Positions 1-9,480 of a stretch of 64,000 nt of DNA are shown here, piece by piece. Positions within the stretch are counted from its first letter, which is position 1, and every line of letters begins with the position of its first letter. Position numbers and translations under genes: made by a program. Below the pieces are notes generated by a model, which saw only the letters and a list, made by a program, of their open reading frames with translations, did no database searches and had not been told where the DNA came from. Source of the DNA: Burkholderiales bacterium (GTDB lineage Bacteria > Pseudomonadota > Gammaproteobacteria > Burkholderiales > Burkholderiaceae_C); assembly GCA_017307865.1 (NCBI GenBank), contig JAFKGE010000021.1, forward strand, positions 1 through 64,000, written 5' to 3'.

Positions 1-231
1 GCTGTCTGCGTTGCCGCCCGCCTTGGCGTCGGCCGCGGGCGCGCTGCCGTCGTTGCGGAAGTCGGTGACGTACCAGCCCGAGCCCTTGAGCTGAAAGCTG
101 GCCGCCGTCACCTGCTTGGCAAAGCGCGGCTCACCGCAGGACGGGCACACCGTGAGCGGAGCATCGGAGAGTTTTTGCAGCACGTCCTTGGCAAAACCGC
201 AGGCGGCGCACTTGTACGCATATATGGGCAT
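1..231 (-). CDS. FmdB-family zinc ribbon protein (3' end beyond window)
   Basis: Seen: an open frame starts at ATG 231 and runs off the left edge (77 codons visible). The N-terminus reads MPIYAYKCAACG, followed by CPSCG; Cys8, Cys11, Cys29 and Cys32 form two CxxC knuckles. The start MPIYEY/MPIYAY is the hallmark of the FmdB (CxxC_CXXC_SSSS) family, small regulatory zinc ribbons of about 80-110 residues whose biochemical role is poorly defined. After the ribbon the protein becomes Ala/Gly/Asp-rich, as in other betaproteobacterial members. A perfect TATAAT lies upstream at 267-272. In related genomes this gene often precedes a DUF502 gene and aspS, which would lie to the left; this cannot be checked here. 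Confidence 0.85.
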   Translation of the reverse strand, partial: MPIYAYKCAACGFAKDVLQKLSDAPLTVCPSCGEPRFAKQVTAASFQLKGSGWYVTDFRNDGSAPAADAKAGGNADS

Positions 232-266
232 GACGACACGACTTCCAGCCGGACGAAAAACCCTCA

Positions 267-272
267 ATTATA
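267..272 (-). promoter_or_regulatory. -10 box for the FmdB-family gene
   Basis: Reading the minus strand there is a perfect TATAAT, 35 nt before ATG 231. No convincing -35 is seen 16-18 nt further upstream. GGAAG about 12 nt before the ATG is a poor ribosome binding site. Confidence 0.45.
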
Positions 273-315
273 GGCGGCGCCCCTCGCACCTGCCGCCGCC
301 GGGGGCATGCGCGCG

Positions 316-1764
316 CTACGGCGCGCTGGCCGCGTAATGGGGCGCGTGGCCCTTGTGGTCAGGCAGCCACTGCGGCGCCAGCGAGCCGAACACCATGCCC
401 GCCAGCGCCGCCAGCACGCCGGCCAGCTGCTGCGGAAAGGCCTCGTTCAGCATCGGGCTGGCGACGAACAGCAGCCACACGCCGATGCCCAGCGCCATCG
501 CCAGCAGCGCGCCCTGGGTGGTGGCGCGCTTCCAGTAGACGCCGAAGGCCAGCGGCACGAAGGCGCCCACCAGGGGCAGCTGGTAGGCGCCCGAAACCAG
601 CTCGTAGATCGACGAGCCTTCCATGGTGATCGAGTAAATCAGCACGCAGACGGTGAACACCAGCACGCTGATGCGCATGGCCTTGAGCGTCTGGGCGTCG
701 CTCATGCCGGGCTTGAGGTTGCGCAGGATGTTCTCGACGAAGGTGGTCGAGGGCGCCAGCATGGTGGCCGAGGCGGTGGACATGATGGCCGACAGCAGCG
801 CGCCGAAAAACGCCACCTGCAGCGCCACCGGCATGTGCTCCATCACCAGGGTGGGCAGCACCTTCTGCGGGTCGTCGGCCAGCAGGCCGGCGGTGCCGGG
901 CATGACGAGCAGCGCGGCGATGACCACGAACATGGGCACGAAGGCGAAGGCGATGTACAGCAGCCCGCCGGCCACCGGCCCGCGCCGCGCGGTGTCGGCG
1001 TTGTTGGACGACATCACGCGCTGGAACACGTCCTGCTGCGGGATGGAGCCCAGCATCATGGTGATGGCGGCGGCAAAGAAAAAGGTCCACTCCTTGGCGC
1101 CGCCGGTGGGAAAGAAATTGAACTTGCCCTCGCGCGCGGCGTAGTCGATCACCTTGCCGGCGCCGCCGGCCAGTTCACCGGCGTACCAGGCGATCAGCAC
1201 CAGGCCGACGGTGATGACGATCATCTGCACGAAGTCGGTCAGCGCCACCGACCACATGCCGCCGTACAGCGTGTAGACCAGCACGATCGCGGTGCCGATC
1301 ACCATGCCCCAGGACAGCGAGATGGCGCCGCCGCTGAGCAGGTTGAACACCAGGCCCAGCGCCGTCACCTGCGCGCCCACCCAGCCCAGGTAGCTGAAGA
1401 TGATGATGGCCGAGCACAGCACCTCGACCGCGCGGCCGAAGCGCCGGCGGTAATAGTCGCCGATGGTGATGATGTCCATCGCGTACAGCTTGCGCGCAAA
1501 AAACAGGCCCACCAGCACCAGGCACAGGCCGGCGCCGAACGGGTCTTCCACCGTGCCGTGCAGGCCCTCGGCGACGAACTTGGCCGGCGCGCCCAGCACC
1601 GTCTCGGCGCCGAACCAGGTGGCGAAGGTGGTGGCGATGATCACCGGCAGCGGCAGCGTGCGCCCGGCCACCGCGTAGTCGGCCGTGTTGTGCACCCGCC
1701 GCGCGGCCAGCAGGCCGATGGCGATCGACGCCAGCAGGTACAGGACGATGAAGCTCACCAGCAT
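316..1764 (-). CDS. Sodium:solute symporter family protein (SSS/SSF)
   Basis: A 482-residue inner-membrane transporter with many hydrophobic helices. The first is MLVSFIVLYLLASIAIG, followed by the family-typical segment around HNTADYAVAGRTLPL and a helix containing ATWFGAETVLGAP, which match the solute:sodium symporter superfamily (PutP/PanF-like LeuT fold). The substrate cannot be assigned from sequence alone. The start at 1764 is preferred over the longer frame to 1827: GGAG lies 7 nt upstream and the helix begins directly, while the extra 21 residues are basic and unlike the family. The gene is isolated; a copy of the short intergenic repeat (1827-1891) separates it from ubiB. Confidence 0.85.
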   Translation of the reverse strand: MLVSFIVLYLLASIAIGLLAARRVHNTADYAVAGRTLPLPVIIATTFATWFGAETVLGAPAKFVAEGLHGTVEDPFGAGLCLVLVGLFFARKLYAMDIITIGDYYRRRFGRAVEVLCSAIIIFSYLGWVGAQVTALGLVFNLLSGGAISLSWGMVIGTAIVLVYTLYGGMWSVALTDFVQMIVITVGLVLIAWYAGELAGGAGKVIDYAAREGKFNFFPTGGAKEWTFFFAAAITMMLGSIPQQDVFQRVMSSNNADTARRGPVAGGLLYIAFAFVPMFVVIAALLVMPGTAGLLADDPQKVLPTLVMEHMPVALQVAFFGALLSAIMSTASATMLAPSTTFVENILRNLKPGMSDAQTLKAMRISVLVFTVCVLIYSITMEGSSIYELVSGAYQLPLVGAFVPLAFGVYWKRATTQGALLAMALGIGVWLLFVASPMLNEAFPQQLAGVLAALAGMVFGSLAPQWLPDHKGHAPHYAASAP

Positions 1765-1826
1765 GAGTTGTCTCCAGGCCAAGGAACGGGGGCAGCGCGG
1801 ACGCGCGATTGTCGCTGTTTTTGACA

Positions 1827-1891
1827 ACTATTCTTTTGATAGCTGTTTGCGCTTGCCCAGTGCGGGCTAGAGCACGATTTCGCTTAAAAAA
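1827..1891 (-). repeat. Comamonadaceae-type ~60 bp intergenic repeat, copy A
   Basis: Read on the minus strand it carries the modules AAGCGAAATCG, CTAGCCCGCAC, AAGCGC, CAGCTATC and ATAGT, in the same order as the other six copies in this window. It lies between the end of ubiB and the start of the symporter gene. Confidence 0.75.
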
Positions 1892-3449
1892 GCAGCACGC
1901 GCACCAGAATCTGCATCACGATCAGCCCCAGCACGAAGCCGATGGCGCCGTACAGCAGCGCCTGCAGCAGGCGGTTGGTGCGCCGCTGCTCGGCCAGCAG
2001 CAGGCGCAGCTCGGCGTCGGGGGCCTCGCGGGTGTGCTGGCGCAGGTATTCGTGCCACAGGCGCGGCAGGTCGGGCAGCATGCGCGCGTAGTACGGCGCC
2101 TGCTGGCGCAGCTCGCGCCACAGGCGCTTGGGGCCTACCTGATCGAGCATCCACCGCTCCAGGAAGGGCTTGGCCGTGCTCCACAGGTCCAGCTCGGGGT
2201 CGAGCTCGCGGCCCAGGCCCTCGATGTTGAGCAGGGTCTTTTGCAGCAGCACCAGCTGCGGCTGGATCTCGACGTTGAAGCGGCGCGAGGTCTGGAACAG
2301 CCGCATCAGCACCATGCCCAGCGAGATGTCCTTGAGCGGGCGGTCGAAGTAGGGCTCGCACACGCTGCGGATGGCCGATTCGAGCTCATCGATGCGCGTG
2401 CCTGCCGGCACCCAGCCGCTTTCCACGTGCAGCTCGGCCACGCGCTTGTAGTCGCGCCGAAAGAAGGCGGTGAAGTTCTGCGCCAGGTATTCCTTGTCGT
2501 ACTCGGTGAGCGTGCCGACGATGCCGAAGTCCAGCGAGATGTAGCGCCCGAAGGTGTTGGGATCGACGCTGACCATGATGTTGCCCGGGTGCATGTCGGC
2601 GTGGAAAAAACCGTCGCGAAACACCTGGGTGAAGAAGATGGTGACGCCGTCGCGCGCCAGCTGAGGAATGTCCACCCCGGCCTCGCGCAGGCGCTCGACC
2701 TGGCCGATCGGGATGCCGCTCATGCGCTCCATCACGATCACCTCGGAGCGGCACAGGTCCCAGATCATCTCGGGGATCAGCACCAGGTTCAGCCCCGCCA
2801 TGTTGCGCCGCAACTGCGCGGCGCTGGCGGCCTCGCGCACCAGGTCCAGCTCGTCGTGCAGGTACTTGTCGAACTCGCCCACCACCTCGCGCGGCTTCAG
2901 GCGCTTGCCGTCGCTGGACAGGCGCTCGATCCAGCCGGCCATCCAGCGGATCAGCTGCAGATCCTGCTCGATCACCTTGAGCATGCCCGGGCGCAGCACC
3001 TTCACCGCCACGTCGCGCTCGCGGCCCTCCTTGTCGACCAGGGTGGCGAAGTGCACCTGCGCGATCGAGGCGCTGGCCACCGGCTCGTGCTCGAAATGGG
3101 TGAACAGCTCGCCCACCGGCCTGCGGAAGGCGCGCTCGATGGTGGCGATGGCCACCTCGCCCGGAAACGGCGGCACGCGGTCCTGCAGCAGCGCCAGCTC
3201 GTCGGCGATGTCCACGGGCAGCAGGTCGCGCCGGGTGGACAGCACCTGGCCGAACTTGACGAAGATGGGGCCCAGCTGCTCCAGCGCCTCGCGCAGGCGC
3301 TGGCCGCGCGGGGCCGACAAATCGCGCCCGATGCGGGCAATGCGCCCCAGCAGCCGCAGGCCGGGGTGCTGAAAGCTCGTCAGCACCAGCTCGTCCAGCC
3401 CATGGCGCAGGGCCACCCAGACGATGGTGACGGCGCGCGTGATGCGCAT
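1884..3449 (-). CDS. ubiB: UbiB, ABC1/ADCK-family atypical kinase for ubiquinone biosynthesis
   Basis: 521 residues. Seen: KxGQ motif as KFGQ (65-68), alanine-rich loop SASIAQVH (126-133) in place of a P-loop, VAVK with Lys150, catalytic HADMHPGN (283-290), LDFG (306-309), and a hydrophobic anchor in the last 25 residues. These are the diagnostic features of UbiB/COQ8, a membrane-attached ATPase needed to assemble or supply the ubiquinone-forming complex. The start at 3449 overlaps the ubiJ stop (TGATG), so translation is probably coupled. The much longer open frame upstream (to 3791) overlaps ubiJ and is not coding. Confidence 0.95.
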   Translation of the reverse strand: MRITRAVTIVWVALRHGLDELVLTSFQHPGLRLLGRIARIGRDLSAPRGQRLREALEQLGPIFVKFGQVLSTRRDLLPVDIADELALLQDRVPPFPGEVAIATIERAFRRPVGELFTHFEHEPVASASIAQVHFATLVDKEGRERDVAVKVLRPGMLKVIEQDLQLIRWMAGWIERLSSDGKRLKPREVVGEFDKYLHDELDLVREAASAAQLRRNMAGLNLVLIPEMIWDLCRSEVIVMERMSGIPIGQVERLREAGVDIPQLARDGVTIFFTQVFRDGFFHADMHPGNIMVSVDPNTFGRYISLDFGIVGTLTEYDKEYLAQNFTAFFRRDYKRVAELHVESGWVPAGTRIDELESAIRSVCEPYFDRPLKDISLGMVLMRLFQTSRRFNVEIQPQLVLLQKTLLNIEGLGRELDPELDLWSTAKPFLERWMLDQVGPKRLWRELRQQAPYYARMLPDLPRLWHEYLRQHTREAPDAELRLLLAEQRRTNRLLQALLYGAIGFVLGLIVMQILVRVLLF

Positions 3450-3982
3450 CACGCCTGGCCCATGCCCGGCAGGCGGCTGGCCAGCTGGCGCAGGGCCTGC
3501 GCGACGGCGCGCCCGCCCTCGGCCAGGGTGTGGGCCGGCGCGTCGCCGATCAGGCGGGCCAGGTCTTCCTCGGCGTCCCAGCGCACGTTGTCGACCAGCC
3601 AGCTCACCTCGGCGGCAAACTGGACGTCGCCCTCGATGCGCACGCCCGGGCGCTCGCCGCGTAGCGTGTCCTTCAGCACGTCCAGCGGCGAGCGGTCGAC
3701 CACCGTCAGCAGCAGATCGGCCTCGGCCACCGGCGCGCGCTCGCACAGGCCGGCCGGCGTGGCCGCCAGCTGCATCGAGAACGCCCCCCACTGCAGCTTG
3801 ACCACGCGCCCGCTCTGGCGCGCCAGCCGCGCCTGGGCCTCGGGCTCCTGCATCAGCACGTGGTTGAGAAACAGCACCAGGCGGTGCTGCAGCTCGTCGA
3901 CCAGCCAGTCGGGGGCCTTCAGGCCCGCGCCCAGCTTGGCCAGGCCTTCGGTCAGAACGGAAAAGGGAGACGGCGCATTCAT
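3449..3982 (-). CDS. ubiJ: UbiJ, SCP2-domain ubiquinone biosynthesis accessory factor
   Basis: 177 residues with an SCP2-like lipid-binding fold in the first 110 residues and a helical C-terminus. The wording around [20 protein letters not shown] matches the UbiJ/YigP family, which with UbiK acts as a lipid-binding scaffold of the ubiquinone metabolon. It sits directly before ubiB with a 1-nt stop/start overlap and is co-transcribed with it. The upstream Tim44-like gene is cut off by a strong terminator at 4011-4039. The pair therefore needs its own promoter; AATAAT lies at 3992-3997, 9 nt before the start codon, which would leave almost no leader. Confidence 0.9.
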   Translation of the reverse strand: MNAPSPFSVLTEGLAKLGAGLKAPDWLVDELQHRLVLFLNHVLMQEPEAQARLARQSGRVVKLQWGAFSMQLAATPAGLCERAPVAEADLLLTVVDRSPLDVLKDTLRGERPGVRIEGDVQFAAEVSWLVDNVRWDAEEDLARLIGDAPAHTLAEGGRAVAQALRQLASRLPGMGQA

Positions 3983-4010
3983 GATGCCCCGATTATTGAT
4001 GACGAACGGG

Positions 4011-4039
4011 CCAAAAAAACGGCGCCCCGAAGGGCGCCG
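4011..4039 (-). terminator. Rho-independent terminator of the Tim44-like gene
   Basis: On the minus strand: stem GGCGCCC, tetraloop TTCG, stem GGGCGCC (4021-4038, extended by one more C-G pair), followed by GTTTTTTTGG. This is a perfect 8-bp GC stem with the very stable UUCG loop and a seven-T tract, 24 nt after the stop codon of the gene at 4063-5037. Confidence 0.93.
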
Positions 4040-4062
4040 CCGCGTTCAGGCCGCGGGCCGCG

Positions 4063-5037
4063 TCACTGCAGGGCCTGCACGCCGGCCACCAGCCAGCCGC
4101 CGCGTCCGCTCCTGGGCTTGGTCATGTTCCAGACCTCGCGGAAGGGATTGAGGCCCGAGGATGCGTCCTCGCGGATCATGCCGCTGAATTCGACGCTGGC
4201 CATGTACAGGTCGTCCTGCTCCTCGATGCCCAGCAGCTGGGCCTCCAGCATGGCCACCTCGGTGGTGTTGACCTGGCCGGGGGCCGTGCGCTCGCGCTCG
4301 GCCAGCTGGCTCTGGATTTCGGCCAGCATCTCGTCGGTCATCATGGCGCGCAGGGTGGGGATGTCGGAGCGGTCCCATGCCTGCTGCAGCGCCATGAAGT
4401 TGCGCTTGGCTGCCTCGGTGAAGCCGGCGACGTCGAAGTCGGCCGGAATGCCCCAGCCTTGCGAGCCCTTCAGCGCCGAGCCGATCATGGAGCCGCCGGC
4501 CGCGCCGCCACCCAGGGCGGCGCCCTGCACGTCCCACGGGCGGGCCGAGGCGTCGTTGCCGACCTTGGTCGGGTTGTACTGCGGCGGGCTGGCCGGGTTG
4601 GCCGCACCGGCGCCCTGGTAGGCCATGGGACGTGGCCCCACGCCGCCCTGGCGCGCGCGCCGCAGCATGCCGATGACCGCCACGGCGGCCAGCACCAGCA
4701 AACCGATCAGCAGGATGTTGCCGAACTCGGCGCCCAAACCCAGCGAGTGCGCCAGCCAGGCCAGGCCCAAGCCGGCGGCCAGGCCGCCCAGCATGCCCGC
4801 CCAGGGCTTGCGCGCGGCCGCGCCCGCCACCCCGGCGCCCGCGGCGTTGGCCGAGTTGGTGGCCTGGCTGGGCGCGGCCGGCGGCGTGGCCTGGCGTTGG
4901 GTGACGTTGCTGGACTGGCGGCCGAAGGACTTGCCACCGCCCATGCGCCTGGCCTCGGCATCGAAGCTGAAGGCGCCCAGCAGGAACACGGCCAGCAGCA
5001 GTGTCAGCAAGCGCGAAAGAAGGTGATGCTTTTTCAT
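4063..5037 (-). CDS. Tim44-like domain membrane protein
   Basis: 324 residues. A signal/anchor helix at 6-24 ends near FSFDAEARRMGGGKSFG; an Ala/Gln-rich stretch follows, then hydrophobic segments around 80-128, and a C-terminal Tim44/TimA-like domain (about 195-324) containing FTEAAKRNFMALQQAWDRSD and a final tract of beta strands. In bacteria this domain occurs in poorly understood inner-membrane proteins; a role in respiratory-chain or lipid homeostasis is only suggested by its regular place next to ubiE and ubiJ/ubiB in Burkholderiales. AGGGAG lies 10 nt before the ATG. It ends in its own terminator. Confidence 0.82.
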   Translation of the reverse strand: MKKHHLLSRLLTLLLAVFLLGAFSFDAEARRMGGGKSFGRQSSNVTQRQATPPAAPSQATNSANAAGAGVAGAAARKPWAGMLGGLAAGLGLAWLAHSLGLGAEFGNILLIGLLVLAAVAVIGMLRRARQGGVGPRPMAYQGAGAANPASPPQYNPTKVGNDASARPWDVQGAALGGGAAGGSMIGSALKGSQGWGIPADFDVAGFTEAAKRNFMALQQAWDRSDIPTLRAMMTDEMLAEIQSQLAERERTAPGQVNTTEVAMLEAQLLGIEEQDDLYMASVEFSGMIREDASSGLNPFREVWNMTKPRSGRGGWLVAGVQALQ

Positions 5038-5100
5038 CCGAGGTGATCTCCCTGGGTCAGATGGATGGAATCGATCGAGAACAAATCATGCCTGAAAACC

Positions 5101-5147
5101 CGCCTGCCGTCGCGGTTTTGGCCCATTTTGGGGCCCGAAGGCAGGCG
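5101..5147. repeat. Imperfect inverted repeat between ubiE and the Tim44-like gene
   Basis: CGCCTGCC (5101-5108) and GGCAGGCG (5140-5147) can pair around an inner GCCC/GGGC pair. It lies 3 nt after the ubiE stop codon, so it may act as a weak terminator or mRNA 3' stabiliser. There is no clear T-tract on either strand. Confidence 0.4.
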
Positions 5148-5149
5148 CG

Positions 5150-5884
5150 TCAGCCACACTTGACGCCGACATGCAGCGCCACCACCCCCGCGGTCAGGTT
5201 GTGGTAGTCCACGTGGCCAAAGCCATTGACCTTCATCAGGGCCTTTAGTTCCGCCTGCCCGGGGTGCATGCGAATGGATTCGGCCAGATAGCGGTAACTT
5301 TCGGCATCACCGGCCACCAGCCGCCCCAGGCGCGGCAGCACACTGAAGGAATACAGGTCGTAGGCCTTGCGCAGGGGCGCGGCCACCTGCGAGAACTCCA
5401 GCACCAGCAGGCGCCCGCCGGGGCGCAGCACGCGCGCCATCTCGCGCAGGGCGGCGTCCTTGTGCGTCATGTTGCGCAGGCCGAAGGCCACGCTGACGAG
5501 GTCGAAATGGCCGTCGGGGAAGGGCAGGCGCTCGGCGTCGCACACCACGGTGGGCAGGATGACGCCGGCGTCCAGCAGGCGGTCGCGCCCGGTGCGCAGC
5601 ATGGCCTCGTTGATGTCGGTGTGCACCACCTGGCCGGTGGCCCCCACCTTTTTGGCAAAGGCCAGCGCCAGGTCGCCCGTGCCGCCGGCGATGTCCAGCA
5701 CGCGCTGGCCGGGCTGCGGGTGGGCCACCATCAGGGTGTAGCGCTTCCACAGCCGGTGCAGGCCGCCCGACATCAGGTCGTTCATCAGGTCGTAGCGCGA
5801 GGCCACCGAGTCGAACACGCCGCGCACGCGCCGCGCCTTGTCGCGCTCGTCGACCGTCTCATATCCGAAATGCGTGCTCGTCAT
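5150..5884 (-). CDS. ubiE: UbiE, ubiquinone/menaquinone C-methyltransferase
   Basis: 244 residues, close to the usual 240-255. SAM-binding motif I is [11 protein letters not shown] (62-72). The N-terminal signature [32 protein letters not shown] and the later [27 protein letters not shown] tract are characteristic of UbiE/COQ5, which methylates the ring of 2-polyprenyl-6-methoxy-1,4-benzoquinol. The start at 5884 gives the family N-terminus MTSTHFGYE; the longer frame to 5974 runs into the divergent ppc promoter. It is followed by Tim44-like, ubiJ and ubiB in the same direction. Confidence 0.96.
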   Translation of the reverse strand: MTSTHFGYETVDERDKARRVRGVFDSVASRYDLMNDLMSGGLHRLWKRYTLMVAHPQPGQRVLDIAGGTGDLALAFAKKVGATGQVVHTDINEAMLRTGRDRLLDAGVILPTVVCDAERLPFPDGHFDLVSVAFGLRNMTHKDAALREMARVLRPGGRLLVLEFSQVAAPLRKAYDLYSFSVLPRLGRLVAGDAESYRYLAESIRMHPGQAELKALMKVNGFGHVDYHNLTAGVVALHVGVKCG

Positions 5885-5979
5885 GCCAATGTGCCTTGTG
5901 TCCAGCGCCGGGCATGGCGCTACCATGCGGCTCCCTTGCGACTGTAGCGCAGCCGCCGCGCGGCCCGCCCCCACCGCCC

Positions 5980-8871
5980 ATGACCGCCACCGCCAAGAAG
6001 GCCGACAAGGATCGGCCGCTGATCGACGACATCCGCCTGCTCGGCCGCATCCTGGGCGACGTGATCCGCGAGCAGGAGGGCGAAGCCGCCTACGCGCTGG
6101 TCGAAAAAATCCGCCAGCTGTCGGTGGCCTACCGGCGCGACGCCGACGCCGCGGCGGATGCGGCGCTGAAAAAGCTGCTGAAGTCGCTGTCCAGCGAGCA
6201 GACGGTGAGCGTGATCCGCGCCTTCACCTACTTCAGCCACCTGGCCAACCTGGCGGAGGACCGGCACCACATCCGCCGCCGCGCCGTGCACGAGCGCGCC
6301 GGCAGCGCCCAGGAGGGCAGCATCGAGGTGGCGCTGGCGCGCCTGCGCGCGGCCGGCATCGCGCCCGGCGCCGTGGCGCGTACGCTGGCGGCCAGCCACG
6401 TCTCGCCCGTGCTGACGGCCCACCCCACCGAGGTGCAGCGCAAGAGCATCCTGGACGCCGAGCGCGACATCGCCCAACTGCTGACCGAGCGCGACGAGCT
6501 GCGCGAACGCGCGCAGCTGTTCAAGGCCGGCCGCGACGCGCTGAGCCCGCGCCAGCTGGCCGCCAACGAGGCGCGGCTGCGCGCTCGCGTGGCCCAGCTG
6601 TGGCAAACGCGCCTGCTGCGCTACAGCAAGCTGACGGTGGCTGACGAAATCGAAAACGCCCTGTCGTATTACGAAAGCACCTTCCTGCGCGAGATCCCCA
6701 AGATCTACGCCGACCTGGAGCGCGAGCTGGGGTCGCAGCACGCCGTGGCGCCCTTTCTGCGCATGGGACAGTGGATCGGCGGCGACCGCGACGGCAACCC
6801 CAACGTGAGCGCCGACACGCTGGCGCTGGCGCTGCGCCGCCAGGCCGAGGTCGCCCTGCGCCACTACCTGACCGAGGTGCACCTCCTGGGGCGCGAGCTG
6901 TCGCTGTCCAGCAAGCTGGTCGAGGTCACGCCAGCCATGCGGCGGCTGGCCGAGCGCTCGCCCGACACCAGCGCACACCGCGACGACGAGCCCTACCGCC
7001 GCGCGCTGACCGGCGTGTACGCGCGCCTGGCCGCCACCTTGCGCGAGCTGGCCGGCGGCGAGGCCGCGCGCCATGCCGTGGCGCCGCAAGACGCCTACGC
7101 CAGCGCGGAGGCATTTTTGCAGGACCTGCGCACCCTCGACACCTCGCTGCGCTCGCACCGCGGCGCGGCGCTGGCGGCCGAGCGCCTGCAGCCACTGATC
7201 CGTGCGGTCGAGGTGTTCGGCTTTCATCTGGCCACGGTGGATTTGCGGCAAAGCTCGGACCAGCACGAGCGCGTGGTCGCCGAGCTGCTGGCCACCGCGC
7301 GCCTGGAGCCCGACTACGCCGTGCTGGACGAGGCGCAGCGCCGCGCCCTGCTGCTGCGCCTGCTGAACGACGCGCGGCCACTGCGCGTGCCCGGTGCGAC
7401 CTACAGCGAGCACACGCGCGGCGAGTTGGCCATCTTCGAGACCGCCGCGCAGGTGCTGCGCCGCTACGGCCATGCCGCCATCCGCCACTGCATCATCAGC
7501 CACACCGAGACCGTGAGCGACCTGCTGGAGGTGCTGCTGCTGCAAAAGGAAGTGGGCTTGATGCGGGCCACGCTCGATGCCGACGCCACGTCCGACCTGA
7601 TCGTGGTGCCGCTGTTCGAGACCATCGCCGACCTGCGCAACGCCGCGCCCATCATGCGCGAGTTCTACCAGCTGCCCGGCGTGGCCGCGCTGGTGGCGCG
7701 CAGCGGCGGCGAGCAGGACATCATGCTCGGCTACAGCGACAGCAACAAGGACGGCGGCATCTTCACCAGCAACTGGGAGCTGTACCGCGCCGAGATCGCG
7801 TTGGTGGCGCTGTTCGACGAGATGAATGCGAGCCGCACCGCCGGGCCGCCCCAAGGTGCGGCAGCCCCCTTGGGGGGCAGCGAACCACGCGCAGCGGGGA
7901 GCGTGGGGGCCCCGTTCATTCCGCCGATTCGCCTGCGCATGTTCCACGGCCGCGGCGGCACCGTGGGGCGCGGCGGCGGGCCCAGCTACCAGGCCATCCT
8001 GGCGCAGCCGCCGGGCACCGTGCGCGGGCAAATTCGCCTGACCGAGCAGGGCGAGGTCATCGCCAGCAAATACGCCAACCCCGAGATCGGCCGGCGCAAC
8101 CTGGAGACCTTGGTGGCCGCCACACTGGAGGCCACGCTGCTGCAGCCCACCCAGCCGGCCAGCCCGGCCTTTCTGGCGGCGGCCGAGCAGCTCTCGCAAG
8201 CCAGCATGGCGGCGTACCGCGCACTGGTGTACGAGACGCCGGGCTTCACCGACTATTTCTTCAGCGCCACGCCGATCCGCGAGATCGCCCAGCTCAACCT
8301 GGGTTCACGCCCGGCCTCGCGCAAGCCCAGCCAGAAGATCGAGGACTTGCGCGCCATTCCCTGGGGCTTCAGCTGGGGCCAGTGCCGGCTCACCCTGCCG
8401 GGCTGGTTCGGCTTCGGCACGGCGGTGCAGGCCTTCATCCACGCGCCCGGCACCAAGCCCGCGGCCCAGCTGGCGCTGCTGCGCCGCATGCACCGCCAGT
8501 GGCCGTTTTTTCGCACCCTGCTGTCCAACATGGACATGGTGCTGGCCAAGAGCGACCTGGCGCTGGCCAAGCGCTACAGCGCCCTGGTGCCCGACGCCCG
8601 GCTGCGCAAGCAGGTGTTCGCCGCCATCGAGGCCGAGTGGCAGCGCACCAGCGAGGCGCTGGCGCGCATCACCGGCGAGCGCCAGCGCCTGGCGGCCAAC
8701 ACCGCACTGGCACGCTCGATCCGCCACCGCTTTCCCTACATCGATCCGCTGCACCACCTGCAGGTCGAGCTGATCCGCCGCTGGCGCGCCGGGCAGGACG
8801 ACGACCGGGTGCAGACCGGCATTCACATCAGCATCAACGGCATCGCGGCGGGGCTGCGCAACACGGGTTGA
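5980..8871 (+). CDS. ppc: Phosphoenolpyruvate carboxylase with an in-frame repeat insertion
   Basis: 963 residues (family usually 880-950). It makes oxaloacetate from PEP and bicarbonate, an anaplerotic reaction. Seen: catalytic [11 protein letters not shown] with His148, [20 protein letters not shown] near 585, the mobile loop [14 protein letters not shown] (655-668) and the C-terminal RNTG. Residues about 618-647 are an extra low-complexity block (Gly/Ala/Pro-rich), encoded by a hairpin-forming repeat just before the catalytic loop. The ATG at 5980 is chosen because the helical start [21 protein letters not shown] follows; the longer frame from 5896 overlaps ubiE promoter DNA. The gene is transcribed alone, divergent from ubiE and convergent with the DUF971 gene. 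Confidence 0.95.
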   Translation: MTATAKKADKDRPLIDDIRLLGRILGDVIREQEGEAAYALVEKIRQLSVAYRRDADAAADAALKKLLKSLSSEQTVSVIRAFTYFSHLANLAEDRHHIRRRAVHERAGSAQEGSIEVALARLRAAGIAPGAVARTLAASHVSPVLTAHPTEVQRKSILDAERDIAQLLTERDELRERAQLFKAGRDALSPRQLAANEARLRARVAQLWQTRLLRYSKLTVADEIENALSYYESTFLREIPKIYADLERELGSQHAVAPFLRMGQWIGGDRDGNPNVSADTLALALRRQAEVALRHYLTEVHLLGRELSLSSKLVEVTPAMRRLAERSPDTSAHRDDEPYRRALTGVYARLAATLRELAGGEAARHAVAPQDAYASAEAFLQDLRTLDTSLRSHRGAALAAERLQPLIRAVEVFGFHLATVDLRQSSDQHERVVAELLATARLEPDYAVLDEAQRRALLLRLLNDARPLRVPGATYSEHTRGELAIFETAAQVLRRYGHAAIRHCIISHTETVSDLLEVLLLQKEVGLMRATLDADATSDLIVVPLFETIADLRNAAPIMREFYQLPGVAALVARSGGEQDIMLGYSDSNKDGGIFTSNWELYRAEIALVALFDEMNASRTAGPPQGAAAPLGGSEPRAAGSVGAPFIPPIRLRMFHGRGGTVGRGGGPSYQAILAQPPGTVRGQIRLTEQGEVIASKYANPEIGRRNLETLVAATLEATLLQPTQPASPAFLAAAEQLSQASMAAYRALVYETPGFTDYFFSATPIREIAQLNLGSRPASRKPSQKIEDLRAIPWGFSWGQCRLTLPGWFGFGTAVQAFIHAPGTKPAAQLALLRRMHRQWPFFRTLLSNMDMVLAKSDLALAKRYSALVPDARLRKQVFAAIEAEWQRTSEALARITGERQRLAANTALARSIRHRFPYIDPLHHLQVELIRRWRAGQDDDRVQTGIHISINGIAAGLRNTG
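7831..7911 (+). repeat. Palindromic repeat inserted in frame within ppc
   Basis: Three successive inverted repeats lie inside the ppc reading frame: GCCGCACC/GGTGCGGC (7832-7839 and 7855-7862), GCCCCC-TT-GGGGGC (7864-7878) and CCACGC/GCGTGG (7885-7890 and 7901-7906). A 23-bp core (7836-7858) recurs exactly, in inverted orientation, at 39907-39929 upstream of the MFS gene. The block is a multiple of three long, has no stop codon, and encodes residues with no counterpart in PEP carboxylases I know. Confidence 0.75.
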
Positions 8872-8886
8872 CCCGCCGCCGCCGGC

Positions 8887-9348
8887 TCAATGTGGCCGCT
8901 TGGCGTGAAACGTCATCGGCTGCGCCGGCGCCTTGCCCAGCGTGGGCATGGGGGTGTCGCGGTCGCGCCCGGCCGCCGCCAGGCGCGCCTCGTAGTCGCG
9001 CCACAGCGCCTGCTGGTTGGCGCCCAGGTGACGCAGGTATTCCCAGGTGAAGATGCCGCTTTCGTGGCCGTCCGAAAAACGCGGCTGCACCGCGTAGTTG
9101 CCCACTGGCGCCAGCGCCGTGATGTCGATGTCGCGCTTGCCGGTCTGCAGCACCGCTTGGCCGGGGCCGTGGCCCTGCACCTCGGCCGAGGGCGAATACA
9201 CGCGCATCAGCTCGAACGGCAGGCGATAGGCCGTGCCGTCGGCCCACACCAGTTCCAGCACGCGCGACTTGGCGTGGATGGTGATGGCCTCGGGCGGCGG
9301 CGCCGAGGCGGACTTTTGGGCCACGGGGGAGGATGGAGAAGTGCTCAT
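8887..9348 (-). CDS. DUF971 domain protein
   Basis: 153 residues. The DUF971 fold (also the N-terminal domain of gamma-butyrobetaine hydroxylases) is seen from about residue 20 to 110: ITIHAKSRVLELVWADGTAYRLPFELMRVYSP and later FSDGHESGIFTWEYLRHLG. Stand-alone members are common in proteobacteria and possibly bind iron or an Fe-S cluster through the SGxF/Y-x-W-x-Y-L region; the function is not established. In many Burkholderiales it is the gene immediately before ubiE; here ppc lies between them. The start MSTSPSS is an inference, as no good ribosome binding site is visible. CACAAT at 9383-9388 could be the -10. Confidence 0.85.
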   Translation of the reverse strand: MSTSPSSPVAQKSASAPPPEAITIHAKSRVLELVWADGTAYRLPFELMRVYSPSAEVQGHGPGQAVLQTGKRDIDITALAPVGNYAVQPRFSDGHESGIFTWEYLRHLGANQQALWRDYEARLAAAGRDRDTPMPTLGKAPAQPMTFHAKRPH

Positions 9349-9480
9349 CGGTCGAGACGGTTCGTCGGGGGCGTAGCGGGCATTGTGCCGCGCGCCTTGG
9401 CGCTGCGCGGCCCCCGCGGCCAAAGGCCCTGCCGGCGCTTCTGCTAATCTTTGCGCCCCATTGGCTTGCGACTGCCGTTC

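Noticed and set aside
307-1824. Long open frames opposite real genes (here over the symporter; also 11072-14125 over the flavin oxidoreductase, 5920-8199 over ppc, 29186-31933 over pilY1).
   Set aside because: They are His/Gln/Arg/Ala-rich, match no family, and are typical of the antisense frames created by GC-biased third codon positions; the opposite strand carries clear conserved motifs.
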